64,000 nt of DNA from Ophiura sarsii (taxonomy: Eukaryota > Echinodermata > Ophiuroidea > Amphilepidida > Ophiuridae). The position numbers were made by a program, and so were the translations under genes. The stretch's first letter is position 1. Each line of letters starts with the position of its first letter. Shown here piece after piece: positions 42,918 to 53,470 of the stretch. The stretch is taken from NCBI GenBank assembly GCA_035610835.1, contig CM069449.1:10497855-10561854 (forward strand), given 5' to 3'. The notes beneath the pieces were generated by a model. The model was not told the origin of the DNA, did no database searches, and saw only the letters and a list, made by a program, of their open reading frames with translations.

Positions 42918-44782
42918 AAGAACTGAGGGACGGACACTGCTATTGCATCCGAGTACGGAGCTGCTTCCCGAAAACGCGGCATCTGGAAACGAGACAAAGC
43001 ATCAGCGATAATATTAGCCTTGCCAGGGATATGCCTTGCTGTAAAAGACACATTGCATTTCAGGCATTGTAAAACGAAAAATCTAACAAGGCGCATAATC
43101 AATGGACACTTTGATGTTTGTTTGTTAATTATCGCTACAACCGCAGTATTATCTGACCTAATGATGACACGCTTGCCTTTGAATAAAATCCCCCACACCG
43201 TGACTGCAACAACAATTGGAAAAAATTCGAGCCATGCAATAGAGTGCTTAGCAGCTTTCAACTCTACTGGCCAAAGCCCTTGGAACCATTTACCTTGAAA
43301 AAATCCCCCGAAACCAATTTCGCCACTAGCATCGGTGAAAAATTGTAAGTCGCTGTCAGAACACCAATATTGATCAGGAAATATTGCGCTGCCATTGAAT
43401 TTGTCTAGAAACACAGACCACATATTTAAATCGCAGATGGCGCCCTTGGAAAGCCGTATTTTATGCCACGCTTTTTTCACGCCACAGGTCAGGTCAATGA
43501 GACGCCGTAAGAAAGCCCGACCAGGAGCGACCACTTTGCAAACAAAGGAAAGAGAGCCTATTAGGGACTGGAGCTCTTTAAGAGTTAATTTAGTGGAGTT
43601 GAGGGCAGACTTAATTTTAGCAACAATTGTCACGAGTTTAGCGTCCGGGATTGAAATAATCTGACGAACTGAGTCAATTTCTAAACCCAGAAAAACAATC
43701 CTGGTTGTAGGGCCTATGGACTTATCAGCGGCTAAAGGAACCCCCAGCTCTTTGCACAGCATTGTAAAACCTTCAACAATACGGTCACAAGAGGGCCCAT
43801 TAGTATCACAAGAGGGCGCTGCAAAAAAGAAATCGTCTACGAAGTGGACTATGTTATCAGACCCTGTTGCCCTTTTTGCAGCCCAATCCAAAAAAGTCGA
43901 AAAAATTTCAAAATGTGCGGGAGAGCAAGAAGCGCCCATCGGGAGCGCTTTATCAACAAAGATTTTATCACATATCTTAATACCTAGAAGTTCAAAATCA
44001 TTAGGATGAATGGGAAGAAGTCTGAAAGCTGACTCGATGTCGGCTTTAGCCATCAAAGCGCCTTTTCCAGCGCCCACTACCAATTTAACAGCGTCATCAA
44101 AACTAGCGTAGTGTACAGCACAAATATCCCTGTCTATACCATCATTTATTGAACCCCCTTCAGGATATGAGAGATGATGGATTAATCTAAATTTACCAGC
44201 CTCAGCCTTAGGCACAAGACCTACAGGTGAAATAATCAAATTTGGGAGTGGTGAAACACTGAAAGGGCCTGCCATTCTTCCAAAACTAATCTCTTTTTCT
44301 AGTTTCTTAAACACAGCGGTAGAATCTTGTGAAGCAGAAACCAAATTTTTTGACACCCTTGGACTACGAACACCATGATAACCCAGTCTAAAACCGTTAG
44401 AAAAACCCTCCCTGAGCCTAGTTGCCGATGATAAAACTGGATATAAATCTAAAAGTGGAATCAATTTAGACAGCAACACTGGGGTAGGATAAATGCAACA
44501 TAAACAATTTGTGTTTGAACACCTTGACTGAGTAGGGACACTAATGTTCTTAGTAACCGCCCTTATTGCATGAGGATGCGCCATGCCCTGGCGATCTACA
44601 CTTTTGACAGACATGTTGGTATTTGCACTGGGCCCCTTTAATGCACTGATCCGGGCTTCTATTAAATTTGAAGCACACTCCGCCCCCTTTGACCCCCCCT
44701 GCACCTCTACCTGCCCCCCTCCCGCGTTTACCACCGTATGATGGCGCGTTCCGAAAGTTTGAATTGAAGGGAGAAGGAGAGG
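42905..44782 (-). CDS. Ngaro reverse transcriptase and RNase H
   Basis: The frame is open from 44782 and has no strong ATG at its start (first candidates are a GTG at 44734 and an internal Met). Counting from 44734: N-L-I-I-S-P-V-G-L-V-P-K and F-R-L-I-H-H-L-S-Y-P begin the fingers/palm; the catalytic box is F-V-D-D (298-301). RNase H follows with D468 (T-D-A-S), E503 (W-L-E-F-F), D528 (S-D-N-T) and D578 (A-D-A-L-S-R), all four acidic residues present. It copies element RNA to DNA and degrades the template. It overlaps the gag frame by 233 nt in +1 relative phase, so expression needs a +1 (or -2) shift, reinitiation or splicing. Confidence 0.92.
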   Translation of the reverse strand, partial: PLLLPSIQTFGTRHHTVVNAGGGQVEVQGGSKGAECASNLIEARISALKGPSANTNMSVKSVDRQGMAHPHAIRAVTKNISVPTQSRCSNTNCLCCIYPTPVLLSKLIPLLDLYPVLSSATRLREGFSNGFRLGYHGVRSPRVSKNLVSASQDSTAVFKKLEKEISFGRMAGPFSVSPLPNLIISPVGLVPKAEAGKFRLIHHLSYPEGGSINDGIDRDICAVHYASFDDAVKLVVGAGKGALMAKADIESAFRLLPIHPNDFELLGIKICDKIFVDKALPMGASCSPAHFEIFSTFLDWAAKRATGSDNIVHFVDDFFFAAPSCDTNGPSCDRIVEGFTMLCKELGVPLAADKSIGPTTRIVFLGLEIDSVRQIISIPDAKLVTIVAKIKSALNSTKLTLKELQSLIGSLSFVCKVVAPGRAFLRRLIDLTCGVKKAWHKIRLSKGAICDLNMWSVFLDKFNGSAIFPDQYWCSDSDLQFFTDASGEIGFGGFFQGKWFQGLWPVELKAAKHSIAWLEFFPIVVAVTVWGILFKGKRVIIRSDNTAVVAIINKQTSKCPLIMRLVRFFVLQCLKCNVSFTARHIPGKANIIADALSRFQMPRFREAAPYSDAIAVSVPQFLWHL

Positions 44783-46166
44783 CTATATAGAAAGCCCATA
44801 ATTCACCATCAATCACCGCCCAAGAATCCTGAGGATGACTGGCCTGACGTAACCTAAACTGAATATCATAATCAGCCCATGCCCCCCCTGGAAACCTAGA
44901 AGCAGCAGTGCGGATAATTTGGCCATATTTCAGGAGTTCCTGAGCCCGAGCATTGTGTACCCCGATGAAAATTGAGGTGTAAACAAGAAAAGCACTTGTC
45001 CAAGCATGAATTGATTTGATCATATGTTTGGGGCTAGAATTCTTCATGCACAATTGACCATCAGCGTTTAAACCCAGCGAAAAATCAGTGGGATTATCAT
45101 TGACAAAACTGTTGGAATCAGCTCTCTCCAAAAGTAGGCCAAAATCAATAAAATCACCTTTAATGATTTTTTCCTTTAAAGACTGAGGAACATTGACACC
45201 TAAGGGGCTACAAACAGACGATAAGGCGTGACGAGAGGTAAAACAACTAGCAGAAACTCCTGAAAAACTGCTACTAGCACCACCGGTACTAGTAGAAGGA
45301 GCGTTACTGTTATTATTGACAGTATTTTGGAAAGAATTACCTCCCGTCATAGCCCTACCAAAATTAATCAGGTTATTGACATTATTAGAAATATCACTCT
45401 CCATACCTTGCACGTTAACTTCGGGTGCCCTTCTACCAAATATCGGTCCTAGATCAGCCTGATGAACTGGTCTCTGATTCTGAACTTGTTGTTGATGACT
45501 TGCAACGCTAGAAACTGCAGAATTCTCCGCTACTGGTGCCGAATTCGACGACCTCTGTTGACCTCCATTTCCGGCTGGTCTCTGGCGAGCCCCGGATGAC
45601 GTAGCTGAAGATGATGACTCATCGTGAGGGGAATCCCCGTGGGAAACTCCGCTGTTGTTGATGCCAAATATCGCCGCCTCATCACCAGCGCGATCCCAAT
45701 CCAAAATACCGAGCACTTGTTGAGGTTCTTCTGGTTGGATATTTGACAAACCTGATGATGATGGAACTGCGAGATTCTCGGGGATATTCTGCCCAGATTG
45801 AAATCCACGGCCCCGACCAACAGATGCAACTGGTTGATTTCTGGCAATTCCGACTGATGGCGATGCAGCACTGTTGTTACGCTGATTTAGCTGGCCACGG
45901 CCGCGACCAACAACAGCCGGGATGGATGGTCTTCCCCGACCCGGAACATTACGGCCACGAACACCACGACCAGCGGGACGATTAATACCTGCATTTGTAG
46001 CAGCTTGAGCACCTCTTCCCACTCCTTGTGCGGTAGAACTACCGGCGACCGAAGCAGGATTTAAAAGGACTGACATTGCCCTAGCTTGCGAACGAGTTTG
46101 GCGAATTTGACGCCGAGCTGGACCCGTTTGAACGGGAGCCTTCCGTTTCACAGATTTTGGAGGCAT
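44550..46166 (-). CDS. Ngaro gag-like protein
   Basis: 538 codons from ATG at 46166. The N terminus is basic and low-complexity (R-G-R-G and N/Q/S-rich), suited to RNA binding. A more ordered region follows (residues ~310-470), then a Gly/Arg-rich stretch. At the C terminus there is a Cys-rich segment (C-F-K-F-N-R-S-P-D-Q-C...C-K-Y-Q-H) and a zinc knuckle C520-x2-C523-x4-H528-x4-C533. This would be the structural protein packaging the element RNA. No protease motif is seen. It is the first gene of the element, about 206 nt inside repeat A1. Confidence 0.85.
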   Translation of the reverse strand: MPPKSVKRKAPVQTGPARRQIRQTRSQARAMSVLLNPASVAGSSTAQGVGRGAQAATNAGINRPAGRGVRGRNVPGRGRPSIPAVVGRGRGQLNQRNNSAASPSVGIARNQPVASVGRGRGFQSGQNIPENLAVPSSSGLSNIQPEEPQQVLGILDWDRAGDEAAIFGINNSGVSHGDSPHDESSSSATSSGARQRPAGNGGQQRSSNSAPVAENSAVSSVASHQQQVQNQRPVHQADLGPIFGRRAPEVNVQGMESDISNNVNNLINFGRAMTGGNSFQNTVNNNSNAPSTSTGGASSSFSGVSASCFTSRHALSSVCSPLGVNVPQSLKEKIIKGDFIDFGLLLERADSNSFVNDNPTDFSLGLNADGQLCMKNSSPKHMIKSIHAWTSAFLVYTSIFIGVHNARAQELLKYGQIIRTAASRFPGGAWADYDIQFRLRQASHPQDSWAVIDGELWAFYIASPSPFNSNFRNAPSYGGKRGRGAGRGAGGVKGGGVCFKFNRSPDQCIKGAQCKYQHVCQKCRSPGHGASSCNKGGY

Positions 46167-46372
46167 TTTAAAGTATATTACAGCAACTCAACTTACAATT
46201 CGTGAATCAAATACAAGCAGCTAAACGGAAGATGGAAAACGAGTGAAGCAGATGCCAAATTATTAAAATCCGGAAGGTTGAATGATAACTCCTTGGTTGA
46301 AATAACCAAGAAAAGAAGGTTGAAATAACCAAAACAAAACCTCTGCCGTCGCTGAATCCAAACCGATGAGCT

Positions 46373-46633
46373 TTTAAAATAAAGATGAACTTGCTATGCC
46401 AGCAAAAAGCATAATGACTGAGTGGGAAAAAGCCCACTGATCAAGAAAAAACCTAGATGAGCGTCAGTACACAAGTACAAAGCAAAAATTCGCGGGCTAG
46501 CCGGAAATGGATTCTGTGTGGTCAGAGCCATAGGAACCATAAACAATGCACATGCGCATGCGCCAGAAAGTAAATAATCTACTGCTGGATACAAATTAGA
46601 TTAATGTAGATTGTATCTACGTGAATCCTTATT
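46373..46633 (-). repeat. Ngaro split repeat A1 (5' end)
   Basis: This is the 5' end of the element on the minus strand and should contain its promoter. Identical translations (46394-46594 and 40170-40370) support identity with A2. It ends GTGAATCCTTATT on the plus strand, where host sequence resumes. Confidence 0.9.
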
Positions 46634-46769
46634 AATATATGTACAAACAAACCCAGTATTGATTCAGTAATCCTTGGCTTGAGATAGACTTTGAAAGTTG
46701 GGAAAGGTTTCTGAAAAATCTGTTTTGTATATGGTCACACTAATAGCCACATGGAAAGTGTTAAGACTG

Positions 46770-47018
46770 TTAACACTTTCCACGCGGTGTAGGCGTGTGC
46801 ATCCGACATTCCAAAATGTCACAAAATGTTTCAAATATATCAAAATTATTGAATTTCATTACCATATTTGGAATCACCATGAGAAATACATTAAAATAAG
46901 TACAAACATGACTAGTATTGGTTCAGTAATCCTTCAGATAGACCTTGACATTTGAGAAAGGTTTCTGAAAAATCTGTTTTATATTTGGTAAAACCACCAG
47001 CTGCGTGGAAAGTGTTAA
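46770..47018. mobile_element. TTAA-family MITE, good copy
   Basis: Starts TTAACACTTTCCACGCGG and ends CTGCGTGGAAAGTGTTAA (249 bp). It lies only 5 bp after the copy split by the Ngaro element, so the two are in tandem. Confidence 0.85.
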
Positions 47019-48974
47019 GGGGGTGTGGACTCTCAGGTACAGCCTCCGTAAAACTGCCGTAACTTCTTCAATATTCATTTAATCTTTATAAACATATACA
47101 GTTTTTTGCAGAAAAAGGTTCAATGAATCCAACCATGATAATGAAATTGACTATTTTGAAAAATATATATAAAAACACGTTTTTTTACCCATTTTAGGTT
47201 TGGAAAAGATAACTCAAAATATATTTTGTCAAATTTTGTCATACTAGTTTAATGATAATCCTGATAACATTTCCCAGGAGCAGTTTTTTAAAAATTTTAA
47301 TATCTTATTTATTTTTTGAGTTACAGACCAAAAAGTGCCAACAAATGTGATTTTTTAACTCCAAAATCACGAAAATCACATTTTTTTTGGGGAAAAACAT
47401 CACATTTACTCTTTATCTCTTAACTTCACAAAGTTAGTTAAATGTGTGTTCTCAGTCTCAAAATTGCCGAGTATCGCTGAAACAAATTATAGTTAAAAAA
47501 AGAAATAATAAAAAAAGGAAAAAAAAGAAAAAAAGGCTGCCACGCGTAGCGCGAAAGCTCATTTTAAAAGCAATGCGTGCGGGTCGCTGAGACAAAGTAT
47601 TACATTTTGTTGGCCTAATGAATTTGTCACCCTGTCTGTCATAGAATATTTCAATGGAAGCACTAGCCTTACACATGCATCCATCCGTTTCATACTTGAG
47701 TGCTCCAGGTCTGTCACAAATAAATGAACCTATTTGCCGTAATGTAGTGAATTAATGTCTGCTTGTTGCTTCAAGCATATCAAGCAGTAAATGAGGGTCT
47801 TCAATTTGGGTGGGGAGGGGGCATGAGGAGGGACATGCCTGTGATCAGGGGGGGGGGGGGGGGGGGGGGGTGCAAATTGACTTTTTCTGTTAATAAACAT
47901 AGAGTATGTCCGGGAGTATGTCATTTTATAAACATAGAGTTCGTAATTTCATGGGGGGGGGGGGGGGGTGCCCCCTCTAGTTACACCCCTGATGTTGAGT
48001 GGTTTTGATTCCAGATTGATATTAGGATTATATTATAGGGTAAACCCTTTGAACCCTAAGTTATTTATAGGCAATGATGGCCTGACCCTGAAAATCATCT
48101 GCATATATGTGATGCGATCTGTGAAAAACCATCGGATGTCGCAAAATCATGAAAATGTGAAATAGGGATTAGGCCTATGGGTCAAATTAAAAAAATTAAA
48201 AAACAATTTAATTTTTTTTTATAAAGATTTTGTTTGGAAAATTAATTTCTTATACTTTTATGAAATTTCACCTTCAAAAACTTACTTAAGTCACTTTTCT
48301 AATTAGCCTTATAATGTTATTCTATTGAACTACATGTATGTATCTTTTATGGCCTGTTTTCATGATTTCTTGTTTTGTAGCTTTTTATGACATCACAATC
48401 ATCATTCACTCATAACTTTTTTTGTAGTGATCGTAGAAAAATGATCAAAACAGTTCTGTAATCTGCACAAATTACTATCACATATTACCATGTATTGCAT
48501 TATTGAAGGCATTCTATTTTACTTGTACTCATTAATTGAGTCAATGCCACTATACTATTGCACCATTTCAGGTATATGGATTTCTCTGTGATGGTGCTAT
48601 ACTAGCAGCATTTCAGGTTCAATGGGATATGGGTTATTGAAGTTGCAAAACTTACTAGGCCTATGTCCATATAGTATTCTTTTGCGAAAAGACATTTTGA
48701 TGACATTTTATTTTGGTTTGATTGATTATGTTTTACGGACCTTTTTGTTGGATTTTTCTAAAGTTTCTAAAATTTCAAACGTTATTTTTAAAATAAAATC
48801 CTTTTTTCTCTTCAATTGTCTGAAATTTGCATTAACTTTTGTAAAGTTTTGGAAAATGTGAAAATGTATTTAAAAAAACCCTCAAATTTGAAAATATTGG
48901 TTGGTCAGCCCGTAAGAACAGGAAGTCTTCTTTCCCTTTGCATAAGCTTTTTATATGTTGTCTTTTCCACACAG

Positions 48975-49256
48975 GTATACTGTACACCAGCTGGTCTCTT
49001 TACCTGCAAACACTGCCCAGCGATTTTCACCAAGAAAAGACAGTTCAAATCACATCAATTCACTCATCTGTCACACAGCCAATTCGGGTGCCCCCAGTGC
49101 GGCAAAGTGTTTACTCGTCGTCAAGACTGGAGGAGTCACATGATTGCAGCGCATAGCCATCTACAGAGTTATCTGTGCAAGTATTGCAGCAAGAGATTCA
49201 GGGTGATCAAGAATTGGTGGATCCATGAAGAAATGCATGAGATGTTGACTAACTAA
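48975..49256 (+). CDS. C2H2 zinc-finger gene, terminal exon
   Basis: Follows the acceptor TCTTTTCCACACAG (phase 0). It encodes V-Y-C-T-P-A-G-L-F-T-C-K-H-C and three C2H2 fingers: C-K-H-C…H-Q-F-T-H, C-P-Q-C…H-M-I-A-A-H and C-K-Y-C…H-E-E-M-H, then a short tail M-L-T-N-stop (49254-49256). The finger style (Y-C-x-K-R-F, A-A-H) matches the upstream block, and the phase fits only the donor at 38793. It could instead belong to another gene whose other exons I do not see. The open frame upstream of 48975 (from 48816) is intron. Confidence 0.75.
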   Translation, partial: VYCTPAGLFTCKHCPAIFTKKRQFKSHQFTHLSHSQFGCPQCGKVFTRRQDWRSHMIAAHSHLQSYLCKYCSKRFRVIKNWWIHEEMHEMLTN

Positions 49257-49396
49257 CTGATGAATCATTATTTCCAGTTATAACAACTTTCAAGCGCAAT
49301 GGGACACGGTTTTTGTAACTTTTTTGTGTCCCATTTTTTTGTAACTACTTATTCGCTTGCCTTTCCACGTACAGAGGGGAGATCTTAAGGTGACTA

Positions 49397-49787
49397 AGGG
49401 CAGTCATTTTCTTTGGTAGGGGGAGGGGGCAGTCCCAAAAATGTCATTTATCGTGGTCATTTTTTTATGATCCTAAACAATCACATTATTTCTATGACCC
49501 CCTACTCAGATGTTGATTATTTTTATAACCCCCTGCAACAAACACACAAATTGAATACTTATAAGGCCTATCTAGTTATGGTTATTCGGATTGTTGAGGA
49601 AACAGTTGATGCGGAATGGGAAAATGAGGGTGGACAAATAAAGAAAATATTACAGTTTTTTGACTAATCTTTTAATTTTTTTGACTAATCTTTTAATTTT
49701 TTTGATACAATGGTATTAATTTCATGTAAAAAGACTAAGATCCCCAGGATATTTGGGACCCCCTACCAAAGAAAATGACAGCTCCCT
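49397..49787. mobile_element. MITE with CATTTTCTTTGGTAGGGGG ends
   Basis: AGGGCAGTCATTTTCTTTGG (49397-49416) is matched on the right by CCAAAGAAAATGACAGCTCCCT, with a 3-bp length difference. The 84-codon open frame inside has no known domain. Confidence 0.75.
49637..49642 (+). promoter_or_regulatory. Candidate polyadenylation signal AATAAA
   Basis: First clear AATAAA after the zinc-finger stop, 380 nt downstream and inside the MITE at 49397-49787. If used, that element supplies the gene's 3' end. Confidence 0.3.
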
Positions 49788-49887
49788 AACCATTTAATAA
49801 TTATTGCCAGTTAAACAATGATGAAGCCCGATGGGGCATGTCTTGTTGTTCTCATCCGATATCAGCAAGTACTGCGGGCAGAATTAA

Positions 49888-50725
49888 GGGGCCGTATTCT
49901 CGTACTAAACATGTTTTTTGCTTAAAACTGTAAATAATAAACCTGTGTCTAAATTTAATGTACATTTATATTTCAAACGATGTGTGTTTAGGCCAAACAA
50001 CAAAAAAAGTTTGTCTCAAAGCTTGCGAAGGCTTCAAAATCGGGCGACGCGCGCTGTTTTTTGTCTTCCTTTTTTTTTTAAAACTTTTTTTTAAATTTGT
50101 GTGGCAATTTTTACTCTTACTATTTGCAACCGTTTACACTTTCTGATATTTGTTTTTTCTATTTGAAATGAATATTGTGATGTAGTTGTGTATAAGAACA
50201 ATTGTGCAGCGTTTTTTGAAGACCTGAGTCATGTAAAAGTTTGAGAAAAGGAAAATCTGCCGATATTTTTAATAAAAACTCGAAATAAAAATTTGTAGGG
50301 AAAAAAAAAATTGATTTGACAATTTTCTGCATTTCAGACGCGGTATTTTGGCAATTCAAAACTAATGCGCGCGCAAGCTTTGAGACGAACCTTTTATTTT
50401 GTTTGGCCTTAACAAAACCCGCTTTTTAAAGAGTGGTTGTGCGTTCACTGTATACAGGTATTCAATTTATTTTGGCCCAAATGGGTTATAATAGATATCA
50501 ACCGGATTCTTCAAATGCACATGTATTTTCAAGATTTTTAAGATCTGCACCTCAGCTTGCACCGGGCACGGTTGAGTTATCATTCAAGGCACACAGTTGG
50601 CGTATGAGTTTAGACACTTATCAGTCAGTTAATAGATGTGTGTTAAACAAATGTTTGAGAATTACGTTTAGTTAAACGTGTGTTTAGCTTAAAATCATGT
50701 TTAAATACGTATGAGAATACGGGCC
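49888..50725. mobile_element. TIR element with GGGCCGTATTCTCGTA ends
   Basis: GGGCCGTATTCTCGTACTAA (49888) pairs with TACGTATGAGAATACGGGCC (to 50725). AAACATG repeats nearby on both sides. 838 bp with no transposase. Confidence 0.7.
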
Positions 50726-50734
50726 AAGGTGATT

Positions 50735-51113
50735 AAAGGCATATTATGTGATCTTTTCCAAGTAGCGCCCTCTATCATTTTTTAAACTATGAAAGCAGAT
50801 TTTCTTGCAGATTTGCATTTTTGATCATAAATCATAAAGATCTTCCAAGTTACAGATCGATATGATTCCTAATTACTTCAAAATCATGGTTTGAAAATAG
50901 ATTGTACTGCTGTGGTACAATCTATTTTTCAAATTTTACTCTAAATTCACTCTAAAACCATGATTTTGAGGTAATTAGGAATCGTATCGCTCTGTAACTT
51001 CGAATGTATATATGATTTATGATCAGAAAAGTAAATCTGCAAGAAAATCTGCTTCCAATTTTTTTTTGAGGATTGAGGGCCTCCCCTGGAAAAGATCACA
51101 TAATATACCTTTT
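50735..51113. mobile_element. Long inverted-repeat MITE, ~160-bp arms
   Basis: AAAGGCATATTATGTGATCT on the left pairs with AGATCACATAATATACCTTT on the right. The homology continues through CAGATTTTCTTGCAGATTT and ATTCCTAATTACTTCAAAAT to a centre near 50930, TAGATTGTACTGCTGTGGTACAATCTA. Confidence 0.85.
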
Positions 51114-51185
51114 AGTAGTGGTCGATACAGGAAGAAACACTCAAGATATTGGGTAACCATTGAGAAACTACATGTATTGTTTTTA

Positions 51186-51466
51186 AGGCGACAAAAAAAC
51201 CACCTTGTTCTACGAACAAACGAAACTCTTAGGTAGTTTCAGTCGGTCTGTAATTTCGGGACATTTTGTTGAATTTTCAGCAATTTTCAAAATTTTCAAA
51301 ACATTTCAAAATATTTCAAAAAAATTGCAAAAATTGCAAAAAACAAAAAAAACAATTGCAAACAATTTCCAAAAACATGTGCTAATTTTATAATTTTGTT
51401 GGAAAATTCAAAACAAAAAAATAAGTCGGTTAGCCCATTAGAACAGGGTTTTTATTTTCGTCGCCT
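51186..51466. mobile_element. GGCGACGAAAA-family MITE
   Basis: Starts AGGCGACAAAAAAACCACC and ends TTTTATTTTCGTCGCCT, with inner CTTGTTCTACG / TTAGAACAGG. Other copies are at 51919-52183, 57713-57948 and 62583-62860. Confidence 0.75.
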
Positions 51467-51918
51467 ATCAACAATTTTAAAGCCCAATTGTGTACTTGTG
51501 TTTTGTCCTGTCCCATGGGACAACCGTTGGTTAATTTTACCACTCTATGCAGGGACGTAGGAGCCTATTTTATAGTTTGATCAGCTCCAAATAAGTGGAG
51601 CCTATTTCCAGCTGCAAATGAATACAGAAGGATGCGGGCATGCATGAAGGCAACGGTGCACTGTGCATGATAATTTTTTATGTGTGATGCGTGCATGCCT
51701 TCAGAACCATGTGTGTGTGGCCAAAATTGCGCGCATGGGCATACGCCTGCTGGAGAGATAAAAAAACAAATAATTATTTCTCACCAATTTGGAAATGATT
51801 AAACTGAAATGATCAACGTGTGTATTAATATCATTGCATTTCAATCACCCATGTGTTACTAAGCTGCCACCATATGAATATGCTCCGATGTCACTGCACA
51901 GAGTTAGGGATTGTCCTT

Positions 51919-52183
51919 AGGCGACAAATGAACCTCCATTCTACGGACCGACCAACCCATTTTTCCCGAATTTTATATATATTTAAGAATATTTTGGAAT
52001 ATTTTTGCAACTTTTGGGCAGATTTTTTATTTAATTCTTTTTTGTGTGGTTTCGCAAAATATTGAAATCTTTTGAAAATTTCGATCACCACATTTGTTGA
52101 ATCCCCCAAAACCCCGCCTGATCAACCAACCCTACCTGTGAAAGGTCCGTTTGTCTGTAGAACAGGGTCCTTTTTCGTCGCCT
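51919..52183. mobile_element. GGCGACGAAAA-family MITE
   Basis: Starts AGGCGACAAATGAACC and ends GTAGAACAGGGTCC...TTTTTCGTCGCCT. The CCAACCCTACCTGTGAAAGG subterminal block matches the family. Confidence 0.7.
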
Positions 52184-52270
52184 CATCTCATTGCAGTACC
52201 TAATGTGCTATAAAAGTAATTCTTCATACTGTGAGACGAGCAATGTGATGAAGAATGGGTGGATTCATTT

Positions 52271-52448
52271 AGGGCTCTTGCCCAAACACAAGTAGAGGAA
52301 AGCTTGAGGAAAGAGCGGGGAAAGCGTGATCCTTAATTCTATATTGTTAATAGGAGTGAACAAGGGTCGGTGATTAACACCTCACTGAATGGGTACTTTC
52401 CCGCCCTTTCCACAAGCTTTCCTCTACTTGTATAAGGGCAAGAGCCCT
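52271..52448. mobile_element. 178-bp hairpin MITE
   Basis: AGGGCTCTTGCCC and ACAAGTAGAGGAAAGCTTG on the left are matched by CAAGCTTTCCTCTACTTGT and GGGCAAGAGCCCT on the right. Arms of roughly 50 bp. Confidence 0.8.
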
Positions 52449-52593
52449 TAGAGAATTGTATTAAAAACTAGCAAGCGGAATTAGAGATGTGGCACTTGTA
52501 GAGTTGCCAAAACACAAGCCTGATCGGGCAACATTTGATTAGTTGTTATTCACCTATATGCGGTTGTACACAAATTCAGTCCCACAATGCAAT

Positions 52594-52996
52594 GAGGGCT
52601 AGATTTTGCTCCTTCATGCGAGAATCAATTTTGATTGTGAGAATCAACCGATTCTGACCCACATTGAGCATCTGATTCTTACCACAAACATTTACAAGTT
52701 ACAAGAATCATAGATTCAGATACGATGTTAATTAATTTCACTGTACACTCTACAGTATTTTAAATCATATTATGTGATTGGTTGCTGTGTGCTAATAACA
52801 GCGGTAAAGACCAATGAGCAAACAGGGTTTATTTACATTATATTAAAGGTCGAAAGGTTGAATCTAGATTTTACACTTTTATTATTAAGTTCAAGTAAGT
52901 AACCTTACTAAATTGTCTACGTGAATCAAATTTGATTCTCGCAAGTAACATCCAGTGCAAATCAATTCCCTGATTCTCGTCGAAATCTAGCCCCTG
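52594..52996. mobile_element. MITE with AGGGCTAGATTT ends
   Basis: Left GAGGGCTAGATTTTGC pairs with right CGAAATCTAGCCCCTG. AATGAG lies at both borders (52591-52596, 52997-53002). The interior is rich in GAATC/GATTC, as in the copy at 30117-30488. A 25-bp segment (CTAGCCCCTGAATGAGCG) is tandemly duplicated at the right border. Confidence 0.65.
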
Positions 52997-53417
52997 AATG
53001 AGCGTAGAATACTAGCCCCTGAATGAGCGTAGAATACCACAAAGCTGATCTGTGATCTATGGCCTGTAACCATTTGTAATGCAACATGCTCTTACATAGT
53101 GGGATTGAAATGTTGGTACAACTCGGCTATCTTCAGTAGCCTGCACATATAAAACCTTGTCTGTTTTCAGAAGAAAGCATATTGTACACTTTTGCTATCT
53201 TCAGTAGATAGTGCATCTCGAGTACATGCTAATAATGTTATTGAATGTTATTTATTACACTGTATTTATCTGTATTTTATATAATATGTTTAAAAAGGTA
53301 AATAACTTTGCAGACATTTAAAATGTGTTATTATACAAATGTGTTGGTAGGCTAAAAAAGGTTGTTCTGAACTCTGAAGGCTTCACCACAGTTCACTTTT
53401 GGATGTGTCCTTTTTTT
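52997..53417. other. Non-coding spacer
   Basis: Contains dispersed GCTATCTTCAGTAG units (53127, 53191) related to the array further right. No gene recognised. Confidence 0.4.
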
Positions 53418-53470
53418 GTCTCGCCTGATGTAATCAGAAAGAGACTATGTTATCACTATTTCTGTCCGGC

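Larger units (their letters stand above)
39210..46633 (-). mobile_element. Ngaro-type tyrosine-recombinase retrotransposon, apparently complete
   Basis: This 7.4-kb element is in minus orientation. It has split direct repeats: A1 46633-46373, then the coding region, then B1 41038-40407, A2 40409-40149 and B2 39841-39210. Both A copies (261 bp) and both B copies (632 bp) look identical, consistent with a recent insertion. B1 and A2 abut through ATT, reproducing the junction of joined ends (…CCTTATTGTCTCC…). There is no target duplication, as expected for integration of a circle by a tyrosine recombinase. The order gag, RT/RNase H, tyrosine recombinase, SGNH hydrolase and the repeat layout match the Ngaro group rather than DIRS1. 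No integrase of the DDE type or protease is seen. All frames are open. Confidence 0.92.
39102..46764. mobile_element. TTAA-family MITE split by the Ngaro insertion
   Basis: The left part (39102-39209) starts TTAACGCTTACCACGCGGC and runs to ATCACCATGAGAAATGG. The right part (46634-46764) resumes with AATATATGTACAAACAAACC and ends GCCACATGGAAAGTGTTAA. Intact copies read straight through this point (GAGAAATGCATTAAAATAAG and similar), showing the empty site. Confidence 0.8.
38794..48974 (+). other. 10.2-kb phase-0 intron of the zinc-finger gene
   Basis: Donor GAG|GTTAGT and acceptor TCTTTTCCACACAG are both phase 0, joining S-D-D-D-D-E to V-Y-C-T-P-A-G. An alternative donor at 38819 is phase 2 and would not fit. 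The intron carries an antisense Ngaro retrotransposon (39210-46633) inside a TTAA-family MITE, a second such MITE (46770-47018), and non-coding AT-rich DNA from 47019 with long G runs at 47848-47870 and 47952-47968. Confidence 0.65.

Noticed and set aside
42580..46000. Several plus-strand frames of 62-97 codons over the Ngaro coding region
   Set aside because: They are shadows of the well-supported minus-strand frames.
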